Shown here: positions 23,758 to 31,099 of the stretch, piece after piece
How the letters are laid out: each line of letters opens with the position of its first letter
How positions within the stretch are numbered: position 1 is the first letter of the stretch
Assembly: GCA_030682495.1 (NCBI GenBank)
Contig: JAUXOC010000095.1
Location: forward strand, 1 to 32,202
Reading direction: 5' to 3'
Source: Alphaproteobacteria bacterium
GTDB taxonomy: Bacteria; Pseudomonadota; Alphaproteobacteria; Micavibrionales; UBA2020
DNA: 32,202 nucleotides
Position numbers and translations under genes: made by a program
Notes under the pieces: generated by a model
Database searches by the model: none
Seen by the model: the letters and a program-made list of their open reading frames with translations, nothing else
Told to the model about the DNA's origin: nothing

Positions 23758-24264
23758 TTAGGCTTCGCCAACCGTATCAAAGACGGCGGCGCTGAGGTTG
23801 TCTTGCAGGCGTACATCGCCCGACTGTACCAGCTGGAACGTGGTATAAAAACGGTTGCATTCCGACATGGCGATATCGACAACATCGTGCACCGTATCAA
23901 TCGCGATGCCTGAAGGGATCATGCGGAGCAGCAGCGTATGGCGGAAGGTCGGGAACTGACCTTTGTTCGACAGGTCAAAGTGGCCGAGCCACATATTCTG
24001 GTTGATCTGCTCCAGCGTGCGGCAGGCCATTTCGAAATGTTCGTCCGAGATTTCGACGGGCATAGAGCAAGACAGCAGCAGAGCAGAGAATTCATCTTGC
24101 CATTCCAACCACAGCTCCAGCGGGCCGTGCTGGCCCGGCATGGTCATGACCATAAAGTCCTCGTCCGTGCGGGTGAAGTTCCAGCCTTTGGAGCGGGAGA
24201 GTTCTTCGACCATATCCAGCGGGTTGTTGTCATCATGCGCAAGTTCAAACGGGGAGCCGATCAT
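23758..24264 (-). CDS. YbjN domain-containing protein
   Basis: A 168-residue cytosolic protein of the YbjN/DUF1790 family, which shares the fold of type III secretion chaperones and is thought to act as a chaperone or stress factor. The alphaproteobacterial form is recognisable by NPLDMVEELSRSKGW (14-28), the ELWLEW strand, NQNMWLGHFD and the long C-terminal helix with CNRFYTTFQLV. Its ATG overlaps the ubiK stop by four bases (ATGA), so the two are translationally coupled. The client is unknown. Confidence 0.88.
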   Translation of the reverse strand: MIGSPFELAHDDNNPLDMVEELSRSKGWNFTRTDEDFMVMTMPGQHGPLELWLEWQDEFSALLLSCSMPVEISDEHFEMACRTLEQINQNMWLGHFDLSNKGQFPTFRHTLLLRMIPSGIAIDTVHDVVDIAMSECNRFYTTFQLVQSGDVRLQDNLSAAVFDTVGEA

Positions 24265-24632
24265 TTCTTTGCTGCTTTCTTTTTCGTTGTCGTCTTTTTT
24301 GTCGCGGGCTTTTTGGCGGCGGCAGATTTGCCGCTTTTGCCTTTGGCCGGTTGTTTCTTTTTGCCTTCAAGGGCGTCCAGGCGCGCTTCAAGTTCTTCGG
24401 TACGGGCGCGGGCGCGGGTGGCGAGTGCTTCGACGCGGTCGAATTCGGCGCGGGTGACAAGGTCGGTCTCGGCGAGGATCTGATCGACGCGCTGTTTGAC
24501 CATGCCTTTGATCTGGTGACGGACTTCGCTGAACGAGCCCAGCGCGCCGGTGGCCATACGTGCCATGTCGTCAAAGAATTTCAGGCTATCGAGATCGAGC
24601 CCTTTTTTCAGTTTCTCGCGCGCACTTCTCAT
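24261..24632 (-). CDS. ubiK: UbiK/BMFP-family ubiquinone accessory factor
   Basis: A 123-residue protein of the BMFP family. In enterobacteria UbiK forms coiled-coil trimers that support ubiquinone synthesis, probably by bringing UbiJ and lipids to the Ubi complex. Here an N-terminal amphipathic helix is followed by a coiled coil (VTRAEFDRVEALATRARART), which is typical. The tail after about residue 92 is long and made almost only of Lys, Ala, Thr and Pro. The ATG at 24632 is chosen because GAGG lies six bases upstream; earlier ATG codons lack a site. It begins the leftward ubiK-ybjN-proC group and is divergent from lgt. Confidence 0.9.
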   Translation of the reverse strand: MRSAREKLKKGLDLDSLKFFDDMARMATGALGSFSEVRHQIKGMVKQRVDQILAETDLVTRAEFDRVEALATRARARTEELEARLDALEGKKKQPAKGKSGKSAAAKKPATKKTTTKKKAAKK

Positions 24633-24768
24633 AATCCACCTCTTGTGGTTCATGTGGTAACATGTCCGAAGCCAAAAAAGCAATAAAAAAGCATGGCTTT
24701 AGCTGTCGGGCAGGGCTATAAAATAGCTGAAAATTCAAAAAGAAGCCACCTAAAGTAAGTAAATTATC

Positions 24769-25599
24769 ATGACCGGCCTGCCTTTCCCCGAGATTGACCC
24801 TGTGGCCCTGAGCCTCGGCCCCATTCTGATCCGTTGGTACGCCTTGGCCTATCTGGCGGGTTTTATGGGCGGCTGGTTCTATGGCGGCTGGCTGGCCGAA
24901 CATGACCGTGACCGCCGCCCCAGCCGCGAAGACATCGACAATATTTTGCCCTGGATGGTGCTGGGGGTGATCCTTGGTGGGCGTATCGGGTATGTGCTGT
25001 TTTATAATTTCCCCGAATACGCGGCGCATCCGATGAGTATCTTCAAGGTCTGGGAAGGTGGCATGTCTTTCCACGGCGGGCTTGCGGGGGTTGTGATTGT
25101 CATTCTGGCGTTTTGCCGCCACTATAAAATCAATCCCCTGGCGATGGGTGATATTGTTGCGACTGCAGCTCCGATAGGGCTTTTCTTTGGCCGTATCGCC
25201 AATTTTGTTAACGGTGAATTGTTCGGACGTATCACAGATGTGCCTTGGGCGGTGAATTTCCCTGCGGGCGGCGGGCTGCCGCGCCACCCCAGCCAGCTTT
25301 ACGAAGCCTTCCTCGAAGGATTGGTGCTTTTCGTTATCCTGTTTTTGATGTCACGCAATGCACGTATCCGTCGCATGCATGGCGTTTTATTCGGCACGCT
25401 CTTGGTCGGATACGGCACAGCGCGTTTTCTGGTTGAATTCGTCCGCGAGCCGGATCCACAGCTTGGTTTGTTCCTTGAATATTTCTCAATGGGGCAGTTT
25501 CTGTGCCTGCCGATGATTGCGGCGGGGGTTCTTGTCATCCAATATGCCCGGAAAAAAGATGCAAAAATCAACAGCGCAAACAAACAGTCTCAAGCCTGA
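24769..25599 (+). CDS. lgt: Prolipoprotein diacylglyceryl transferase
   Basis: Inner-membrane enzyme that puts diacylglycerol from phosphatidylglycerol on the lipobox cysteine of prolipoproteins such as the YnbE-like protein in this window. It has 276 residues with seven membrane segments. SFHGGLAG with H102 and the Lgt signature GRIANFVNGELFG (141-153) with R142 are intact, as is the HPSQLYEAFLEG segment. The ribosome-binding site is weak. A good -10-like TATAAA is at 24717-24722 without a matching -35. The end of the gene overlaps the start of the following methyltransferase gene by about 41 bases. Confidence 0.97.
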   Translation: MTGLPFPEIDPVALSLGPILIRWYALAYLAGFMGGWFYGGWLAEHDRDRRPSREDIDNILPWMVLGVILGGRIGYVLFYNFPEYAAHPMSIFKVWEGGMSFHGGLAGVVIVILAFCRHYKINPLAMGDIVATAAPIGLFFGRIANFVNGELFGRITDVPWAVNFPAGGGLPRHPSQLYEAFLEGLVLFVILFLMSRNARIRRMHGVLFGTLLVGYGTARFLVEFVREPDPQLGLFLEYFSMGQFLCLPMIAAGVLVIQYARKKDAKINSANKQSQA

Positions 25600-26671
25600 C
25601 GCGGGCGCTATTGCTGCGCATATCCGTGATGGCGGCGGCATCAGCCTTGCCGAATATATGCGGAGAGCCGCGAGCGCTTATTATGCAGGCGCCACGCCTT
25701 TTGGTCGTACGGGTGATTTTACAACCGCGCCGGAAATCAGCCAGCTGTTTGGCGAGATGATCGGTCTTTGGTGCGCCGATTTGTGGATGCAGGCCGGCAA
25801 ACCCGCGCGTGTCATGCTGGCCGAACTGGGGCCGGGGCGGGGCACGCTGATGGCGGATATCCTGCGTACGGCGCGCAACTGGCCCGAATTCCATGCGGCC
25901 TTGTCGGTGCATCTGGTCGAGGCCAGCCCGCAGCTGCGCGCGGTGCAGGCGACGGCGCTGGGGGATGCTGTCTGTGCATGGCATGACGATGTGGCAGGTT
26001 TACCGCGCGGCGATTTCAGTCTGATCCTTGCCAATGAGTTTTTCGATGCCCTGCCGATACGCCAGTTCATCCGCCGTGGCGGTGTGTGGCGGGAGCGTTT
26101 CGTGGTCTGGGATGCCGCCGAAGAAGCGCTGGCCTTTGATTGCCGCGCAGCGCCGGATACGGCGGCATATATCCCCGCGCACCTCAGCGAAGCGCCCGAG
26201 GGCAGTATTTTCGAGGCCAGCCCGCAAAGCACTGCGATAGCCGCGCAGATGGCCGCGCATATCGCAGAAAGCGGCGGGGCTTGCCTTGCGATAGATTACG
26301 GACATATCAAAACTGCGGCGGGTGATACTTTGCAGGCGGTCAGTAAGCATCAATATGCCGATGTGCTCGAAAATCCGGGCGGGCAGGATATTACGGCGCA
26401 TGTGGATTTTGACGCACTGAGGCTTGCGGCGGCGGGGCAGACAGAGGTTTTTCCGGCCCTCACGCAGGGGCAGTTTTTGAATGCGCTTGGTATCGGTATG
26501 CGCGCGCAAAAACTGGCCGATCAGGCGTCCACGCAGCAGCAGGCGCAAATTCCGCTGGATGTGCACCGCCTGACCGCGCCATCGGCCATGGGTGATTTGT
26601 TCAAGGTTTTATGCTGGGTGCAAAAAGGCAGCGGCTTGATCCCCGCAGGTTTCGGCAAAGGGGAAGGGTAA
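25559..26671 (+). CDS. MidA/NDUFAF7-like SAM-dependent methyltransferase
   Basis: A 370-residue class I methyltransferase of the COG1565 family. Marks are SLAEYMRRA (29-37), GDFTTAPEISQLFGEMIG (52-69), AELGPGRGTLMADILR (88-103) and LANEFFDALPIRQF. The mitochondrial homologue NDUFAF7 (MidA in Dictyostelium) dimethylates an arginine of complex I subunit NDUFS2, and the bacterial protein may act on NuoD; that target is inferred. The start is uncertain: ATG codons at 25517, 25544 and 25559 all lie within lgt, and 25559 gives the most family-like N-terminus. The stop TAA shares its last base with the ATG of pgeF. Confidence 0.88.
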   Translation: MQKSTAQTNSLKPDAGAIAAHIRDGGGISLAEYMRRAASAYYAGATPFGRTGDFTTAPEISQLFGEMIGLWCADLWMQAGKPARVMLAELGPGRGTLMADILRTARNWPEFHAALSVHLVEASPQLRAVQATALGDAVCAWHDDVAGLPRGDFSLILANEFFDALPIRQFIRRGGVWRERFVVWDAAEEALAFDCRAAPDTAAYIPAHLSEAPEGSIFEASPQSTAIAAQMAAHIAESGGACLAIDYGHIKTAAGDTLQAVSKHQYADVLENPGGQDITAHVDFDALRLAAAGQTEVFPALTQGQFLNALGIGMRAQKLADQASTQQQAQIPLDVHRLTAPSAMGDLFKVLCWVQKGSGLIPAGFGKGEG

Positions 26672-27438
26672 TGCGTTTTCTGACGACCGATCTTGAGAAA
26701 ATCAAATATCTGCGGCACGGCTTTTTTACCCGTATCGGCGGCGCCAGTGACGGGGTCTTTAGCGGTATGAACTGCGCTTTTTCATCCGGCGACAATCCGG
26801 ACATCATTGCCATGAACCGCGCCAAGGTCGCGGAGGCTCTGGACATTGCGCCTGAAAACCTGCTGACGCTCAAACAAGTGCACAGCGCGCGGGTTGTCAC
26901 GGTATCGCAGGGCTGGACGCATGAAACGGCACCACAGGCCGATGCGCTGGTGACAGACCGCAAAGGCCTTGCGCTTGGCATCCTCACGGCGGATTGTGCG
27001 CCCGTGTTGCTGGCCGATACAAAAAACAAAATCATCGGCGCAGCGCATGCGGGTTGGAAAGGCGCGATTGGCGGTGTGCTGGAATCAACGATTGCGGCGA
27101 TGGAAAAGCTTGGCGCAGTACGCAATCATATTGTAGCCGCGATTGGCCCCTGCATCGGCCCGCAATCTTATGAAGTTGGCGCGGATTTCAAAGTGCCGTT
27201 TATCGAACAAAACGCCGATAACGAGTTGTTTTTTCGCCCCGCAGAAAAAGACGGGCATTTGATTTTCGATCTGCCTGCCTATACGGCGCAGCGTCTGCGT
27301 TTGGCGGGGATCGGCGCGGTCTATGACACGCGGCAAGACACGCTGCCGAACGAGGCAGCCTTTTTCAGCTATCGCCGTACGTGCCAGCGCGGTGAAAAAG
27401 ATTACGGGCGGCAAATCTCCGCCATCGTTATCCGCTAG
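26671..27438 (+). CDS. pgeF: PgeF/YfiH-family protein (multicopper-oxidase-like fold)
   Basis: A 255-residue protein of the YfiH/DUF152 family, named laccase-domain or polyphenol oxidase in databases. E. coli PgeF removes wrongly inserted serine-containing muropeptide precursors, and other members are reported to act on purine nucleosides. The zinc ligands are present: H71 in LKQVHSARVV, C109 in LTADCAPVLL and H126 in AAHAGWKGA. GPCIGPQSYEVG follows. The ATG at 26671 overlaps the preceding stop by one base and has AAGGGG-type sites upstream; upstream in-frame ATG codons lie inside the methyltransferase gene. It closes the lgt-midA-pgeF group. Confidence 0.93.
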   Translation: MRFLTTDLEKIKYLRHGFFTRIGGASDGVFSGMNCAFSSGDNPDIIAMNRAKVAEALDIAPENLLTLKQVHSARVVTVSQGWTHETAPQADALVTDRKGLALGILTADCAPVLLADTKNKIIGAAHAGWKGAIGGVLESTIAAMEKLGAVRNHIVAAIGPCIGPQSYEVGADFKVPFIEQNADNELFFRPAEKDGHLIFDLPAYTAQRLRLAGIGAVYDTRQDTLPNEAAFFSYRRTCQRGEKDYGRQISAIVIR

Positions 27439-27447
27439 AAATTAAAA

Positions 27448-28002
27448 TCAGGAAGGTTTGCCGAGGCGCGATTTGATATTCGGCGGCTTGCCCAGCGTGA
27501 TGTCGCTTTGCGTCGTGGAGGAACGCTGTGCTTCGGCGGCCTGAATAACCTCTGCCGTTTCCAGCATAAAGAACGAGAAGTCGGTATAGTTCTTGCGGAT
27601 GTTGGTATAGTGTTCCGAAGTGACGTTGTTGTGTTTCTCGTAAGCTTCCAGCACACGCACCATCTCTAGCGTTGCATCGACAACACGCTGCGATGCGCCT
27701 TGCGGCATAAAGGCGCTGTTTTCAGGCGCGGCAAGGGGGCGGAAGACGCCGTAAAGGCTTTCAAGTGTCGAGGGGGAATACATGCTCATTTGCGGCAGCG
27801 ATTTGACGATTTTTTCCATCCGGTCAATCGCGGCATCCAGCATTGTGCCGGTCAGCTGCTGTTTCTGCTCCGGCGTTTCGGTTTTGTGACGCATCAGCAG
27901 AAGGTATTTGGCGACGGTCATTTGCCAATTGCCTTCGCCCGCCCCAACGTTGGCGGCGGTCTGGTTGAATTCCTGAGCAAGCTTTGTAAATTGATCTGGC
28001 AT
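27448..28002 (-). CDS. Uncharacterised helical protein
   Basis: A 184-residue protein of no family that I recognise. It has no signal peptide, no transmembrane segment and no cysteine, and is predicted from composition to be mostly alpha-helical. The region 47-70 is an amphipathic helix (QKQQLTGTMLDAAIDRMEKI), and 103-160 is a second long helical part with LEMVRVLEAYEKH and a YT-rich segment. The C-terminus is polar and disordered-looking. No ribosome-binding site is evident before the ATG. It is convergent with pgeF (nine bases between stops) and divergent from prs. The context gives no clear clue to function. Confidence 0.72.
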   Translation of the reverse strand: MPDQFTKLAQEFNQTAANVGAGEGNWQMTVAKYLLLMRHKTETPEQKQQLTGTMLDAAIDRMEKIVKSLPQMSMYSPSTLESLYGVFRPLAAPENSAFMPQGASQRVVDATLEMVRVLEAYEKHNNVTSEHYTNIRKNYTDFSFFMLETAEVIQAAEAQRSSTTQSDITLGKPPNIKSRLGKPS

Positions 28003-28027
28003 AGAGGAACGTTATCAAACCCGAGTC

Positions 28028-28057
28028 TTTATGTCAATTTGCAAGTTTCTTCGTCAA
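28028..28057 (-). promoter_or_regulatory. Candidate promoter of the uncharacterised helical protein
   Basis: On the minus strand TTGACG (28052-28057) is followed after 18 bases by CATAAA (28028-28033); five and four of six bases match consensus. A perfect TTGACA at 28032-28037 overlaps it but has only GATAAC 15 bases on. The gene starts at 28002. Confidence 0.35.
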
Positions 28058-28149
28058 AAAACGCCCGCAAAGCCTATCTATTTGCGATTTGAAACAGTAA
28101 GATCATCGCCGGTTTTGACGCCAACAGCGACAACAGGACGGAACGCACC

Positions 28150-29106
28150 ATGAAGCTTATTTCCTGCACCAGCAACCAGCCGCTCGCCGAGGCGATTTCC
28201 GCCTATCTGGGCATCCCGCTGACCGAGGCGAACGTGAAGCGCTTCGCCGATCAGGAAATCTTCCTGGAAATTCTCGACAACGTGCGCGGCGAAGATGTGT
28301 TCGTCATCCAGCCCACGTCCTATCCCGCCAACGACCACCTGATGGAACTGCTCATCATGATCGACGCGCTGAAGCGCGGGTCGGCCCGCCGCATCACCGC
28401 GGTCATGCCGTATTTCGGTTATGCGCGGCAAGACCGCAAGACCACGGCGCGCTCGCCCATCTCCTCCAAGCTGGTCGCAAACCTCATCACTACCGCAGGC
28501 GCCGACCGCGTCCTGACGATGGATCTGCACGCCGGACAAATTCAGGGTTTCTTTGATATTCCGGTTGATAACCTTTTTGCAGGCACGCCGGTTTTTGTGC
28601 CTTACATCCAGAAAGTCTGCAAGGTTGATAACCTCACCATCGTTTCGCCCGATGTGGGCGGTGTGGTGCGCGCGCGCGCCTTTGCCAAGCGTCTGGACGA
28701 TGCGGGTCTTGCCATCATCGACAAACGCCGCGAAAAAGCAGGTATTTCCGAAGTGATGCATGTGATTGGCGAAGTCGCAGGCCGCGACTGCATCCTGATC
28801 GACGATATGGTTGATTCCGCAGGCACGATCTGCAATGCCGCCAGCGCGCTGATCGAACATGGCGCGGCATCGGTGCGCGCGATCGCATCGCACGGTGTTT
28901 TCTCCGGCAGCGCGGTGGAGCGGATCGAAAAATCGCCGATGACAGAAATGCTGGTTACCGACAGCATCAAGGCAACCGATAAAATCAGAGCCTGCGCGAA
29001 AATAAAATACCTGACCGTCGCGCCGCTGTTCGGCGAGGCGATCTTGCGCATCAGCGAAGAGCGCTCGGTTTCTTCTCTCTTTGATACCGTTCCGGTCAGC
29101 GCGTAA
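28150..29106 (+). CDS. prs: Ribose-phosphate pyrophosphokinase
   Basis: Makes PRPP from ribose 5-phosphate and ATP for nucleotide, histidine and tryptophan synthesis. It has 318 residues, normal length. [12 protein letters not shown] (31-42), [10 protein letters not shown] with the ATP-site residues, the catalytic flexible-loop region, [18 protein letters not shown] and the PRPP loop [14 protein letters not shown] are all intact. The ATG is preceded by an AGGACGGAA stretch. Codon choice differs between the two halves: up to about 28540 third positions are strongly G/C and lysine is AAG only, and after that AAA and T-ending codons become common. Confidence 0.97.
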   Translation: MKLISCTSNQPLAEAISAYLGIPLTEANVKRFADQEIFLEILDNVRGEDVFVIQPTSYPANDHLMELLIMIDALKRGSARRITAVMPYFGYARQDRKTTARSPISSKLVANLITTAGADRVLTMDLHAGQIQGFFDIPVDNLFAGTPVFVPYIQKVCKVDNLTIVSPDVGGVVRARAFAKRLDDAGLAIIDKRREKAGISEVMHVIGEVAGRDCILIDDMVDSAGTICNAASALIEHGAASVRAIASHGVFSGSAVERIEKSPMTEMLVTDSIKATDKIRACAKIKYLTVAPLFGEAILRISEERSVSSLFDTVPVSA

Positions 29107-29109
29107 ATT

Positions 29110-29478
29110 TTACGGCTGCGGTTTTTGGGCTTTCGCGGCTTCGCGGCGGGGAATAACCCGCATATTCACATCTGCGACCAGCCAATCGGTGACTTTACCG
29201 GCCAGTACGCCGACGGTTTTACCCGCAATCGCGGCGCCGCCGATGATAAAGGCCGTTGCCGCAACCGGCATGGCTGCGGGCAGGGCGATGGCGGCGGCGG
29301 TAAAGACGGCGCTCAGGAATATCCCGCGCTCGACAATCCGGCCACCGTTGTCCAGATTGGCCGTGTTGTAAATGGCGCGGTTGATTTCGGACGGCCCCAG
29401 AAACGGGCGGCCGAGAAGGTAGCCCAGCGTGGGTTGAATGCTGGATTTCTTGCCGAGCCAGTTGAAAAGCTCTTTCAT
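29110..29478 (-). CDS. Small uncharacterised membrane protein
   Basis: A 122-residue protein that I do not recognise. The N-terminal third is polar (LGRPFLGPSEINRAIYNTAN), followed by two hydrophobic, alanine/glycine-rich segments (about 54-74 and 76-98) that could form a membrane hairpin. The end is basic (VIPRREAAKAQKPQP). The ATG at 29478 is chosen because AGGA lies about five bases upstream; the frame extends 28 codons further but without a site. It converges with prs, with three bases between stops. Upstream (29525-29544) a 10-bp sequence, CATATCTGGC, occurs twice in tandem. Confidence 0.68.
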   Translation of the reverse strand: MKELFNWLGKKSSIQPTLGYLLGRPFLGPSEINRAIYNTANLDNGGRIVERGIFLSAVFTAAAIALPAAMPVAATAFIIGGAAIAGKTVGVLAGKVTDWLVADVNMRVIPRREAAKAQKPQP

Positions 29479-29654
29479 ATGCGTCCTGCCTTGATAATGT
29501 TTCAAGCAATAATATTGGTCAGCCCATATCTGGCCATATCTGGCGGCGGCTGTAAACCGCATATGTATATCGCTGATAATATTGTAAAATTTAGCTGCCG
29601 CACCGTGGCGGACGACAGAGGCGGCGCTGGCTGCGCCCAGAATTCATAATTCGC

Positions 29655-29684
29655 TTGATTTTTCAGCCGTATTGGCATTATATA
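29655..29684 (+). promoter_or_regulatory. Candidate promoter of rplY-pth-ychF
   Basis: TTGATT (29655-29660) and TATATA (29679-29684) are 18 bases apart; four of six bases match in each box. The predicted start near 29691 gives a leader of about 70 bases, in which CCCCTGG and GGAGGCTGAG could form a weak hairpin. The rest of the 282-base gap to the leftward gene shows only the 10-bp tandem repeat. Confidence 0.4.
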
Positions 29685-29760
29685 CCCCGTTCCTGAAGCA
29701 GCACCCCTGGAGGCTGAGCGGGAGCAGATAAAACAAACCGAAACAAAAGGATACGATATC

Positions 29761-30447
29761 ATGGCACAAACCAAAACAACGCTTGCGGCAGAAGCACGCG
29801 CGAAGGCCGGTAAGGGGGCCGCCCGTGCAGTACGTCGCGAAGGTAAAGTTCCAGCCGTTATTTACGGCGACAACAAAGAGCCCGTGTTGATTGCGATCAA
29901 CGAACGCGTTCTGCTCAAGGAACTGAGCAACAAACAATTTTTTACGCACCTGTGCGACCTGACCGTCGAGGGCAAAACCGTTCTGGTTCTGCCGCGCGAT
30001 GTGCAGTTGCACCCCGTGAATGATCGTCCGGAACATGCTGACTTCCTGCGCGTTTCTGAAAAGACGATGATCCGCGTCAATGTACCGGTGCGCGTGACGA
30101 ACGAAAAAGCATCGCCTGGCCTTATCAAAGGCGGCGTGATTAACCTCGTTCACCATGAAATCGAAGTCCATTGCAAAGCAACCGATATCCCCGAAGAATT
30201 TATCATGGATATTGGCGGCCTTGAACTCGGTGGCTCGCTGAGCATTGAAAACCTCAAACTGCCCAAAAGCGTTGTACCGACGCTGGATGGCGACTTCACC
30301 ATCGTCTCCGTCGTGGCACCGACCGCCATGAAGGCAGAGGTTGAAGCACCCGTTGCTGCGGCTGCCGTACCTGCTGCGGCTGCGGCACCCGCTGCGGCTG
30401 CTGGTAAAGCTGCTGCACCGGCGAAAGCCGCTCCGGCGAAGAAGTAA
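29761..30447 (+). CDS. rplY: 50S ribosomal protein L25 (Ctc form)
   Basis: Ribosomal protein that binds 5S rRNA. It has 228 residues, the long two-domain form. The N-terminal L25 domain (about 1-95) has ARAKAGKGAARAVRREGKVP and AVIYGDNKEPV. The TL5/Ctc C-terminal domain (about 98-190) has GLIKGGVINLVHHEIEVHC and FIMDIGGLELGGSLS. After about 190 the protein ends in a low-complexity Ala/Pro/Lys tail, common in alphaproteobacteria. AAAGGA precedes the ATG. It begins the rplY-pth-ychF group, with 26 bases to pth. Confidence 0.96.
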   Translation: MAQTKTTLAAEARAKAGKGAARAVRREGKVPAVIYGDNKEPVLIAINERVLLKELSNKQFFTHLCDLTVEGKTVLVLPRDVQLHPVNDRPEHADFLRVSEKTMIRVNVPVRVTNEKASPGLIKGGVINLVHHEIEVHCKATDIPEEFIMDIGGLELGGSLSIENLKLPKSVVPTLDGDFTIVSVVAPTAMKAEVEAPVAAAAVPAAAAAPAAAAGKAAAPAKAAPAKK

Positions 30448-30473
30448 CCTTCTTTTAGGGACGGTGGGCTGGT

Positions 30474-31097
30474 ATGTGGCTGTTTGTCGGATTAGGCAAT
30501 CCTGGCCAAAAATATCAGCATAACCGTCACAATATCGGATTTATGGCGATGGACGTTCTTGTCCATCGCCATAATTTTTCCGACTGGACGAAAAAGTTTC
30601 AGGGCGAGATGTCGACCGGCACGCTGGAGGGGGAAAAGATCATCGTCCTCAAGCCGCAGACCTTTATGAACCTGTCAGGCCAATCGGTACAAGCGGCGGC
30701 AGCGTTTTACAAAGTGCCGCCGGAAAACGTCGTCGTGTTCTATGACGAGCTGGATCTGCTGCCCGGCAAACTGCGCGTTAAAAAAGCGGGCGGCAGCGGC
30801 GGGCATAACGGTATCAAGTCCATCGACAGCCATCTGGGACAGGATTACTGGCGCGTGCGCCTTGGCATCGGGCATCCGGGCGACAAGGATATGGTCAGCA
30901 ACTACGTGCTGGGTGATTTCGCCAAAGCGGATCGCGCAGGACTGGAGAAGATGCTCGACGCACTGGCAGATCACGCGCCGCGCCTTGCCGCGGGCGATAT
31001 GGACGGGTATATGAGCAAGGTGGCGCAAGCACTGCAGCCGCCGCGCGAAGTAAAAGACAAAGATCATCAGGACAAAAAAGTACAGAAGGAAAAATAA
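30474..31097 (+). CDS. pth: Peptidyl-tRNA hydrolase
   Basis: Recycles peptidyl-tRNAs that fall off ribosomes by cutting the ester link. It has 207 residues, a little over the usual 190 because of a charged Lys/Asp-rich tail ([17 protein letters not shown]). The N-terminus [12 protein letters not shown], the catalytic histidine H19 in NRHNIGF, the [10 protein letters not shown] segment, the catalytic aspartate in [10 protein letters not shown] and [11 protein letters not shown] are present. The ATG has GGTGGG upstream. It is followed after two bases by ychF. Confidence 0.97.
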   Translation: MWLFVGLGNPGQKYQHNRHNIGFMAMDVLVHRHNFSDWTKKFQGEMSTGTLEGEKIIVLKPQTFMNLSGQSVQAAAAFYKVPPENVVVFYDELDLLPGKLRVKKAGGSGGHNGIKSIDSHLGQDYWRVRLGIGHPGDKDMVSNYVLGDFAKADRAGLEKMLDALADHAPRLAAGDMDGYMSKVAQALQPPREVKDKDHQDKKVQKEK

Positions 31098-31099
31098 CC

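Noticed and set aside
24261-24360. The Lys/Ala-rich 3' end of ubiK as a separate repeat or histone-like gene
   Set aside because: It is in frame with the BMFP domain, and such low-complexity basic tails are common in alphaproteobacterial BMFP proteins.
26671-27438. A laccase acting on polyphenols
   Set aside because: The family fold is cupredoxin-unrelated in function, and the His/Cys/His site fits zinc rather than a multicopper cluster. PgeF-type activity is the better-supported reading.
30350-30445. A frameshifted or foreign end on rplY
   Set aside because: The Ala/Pro/Lys tail is in frame and typical of long L25 proteins in this class.
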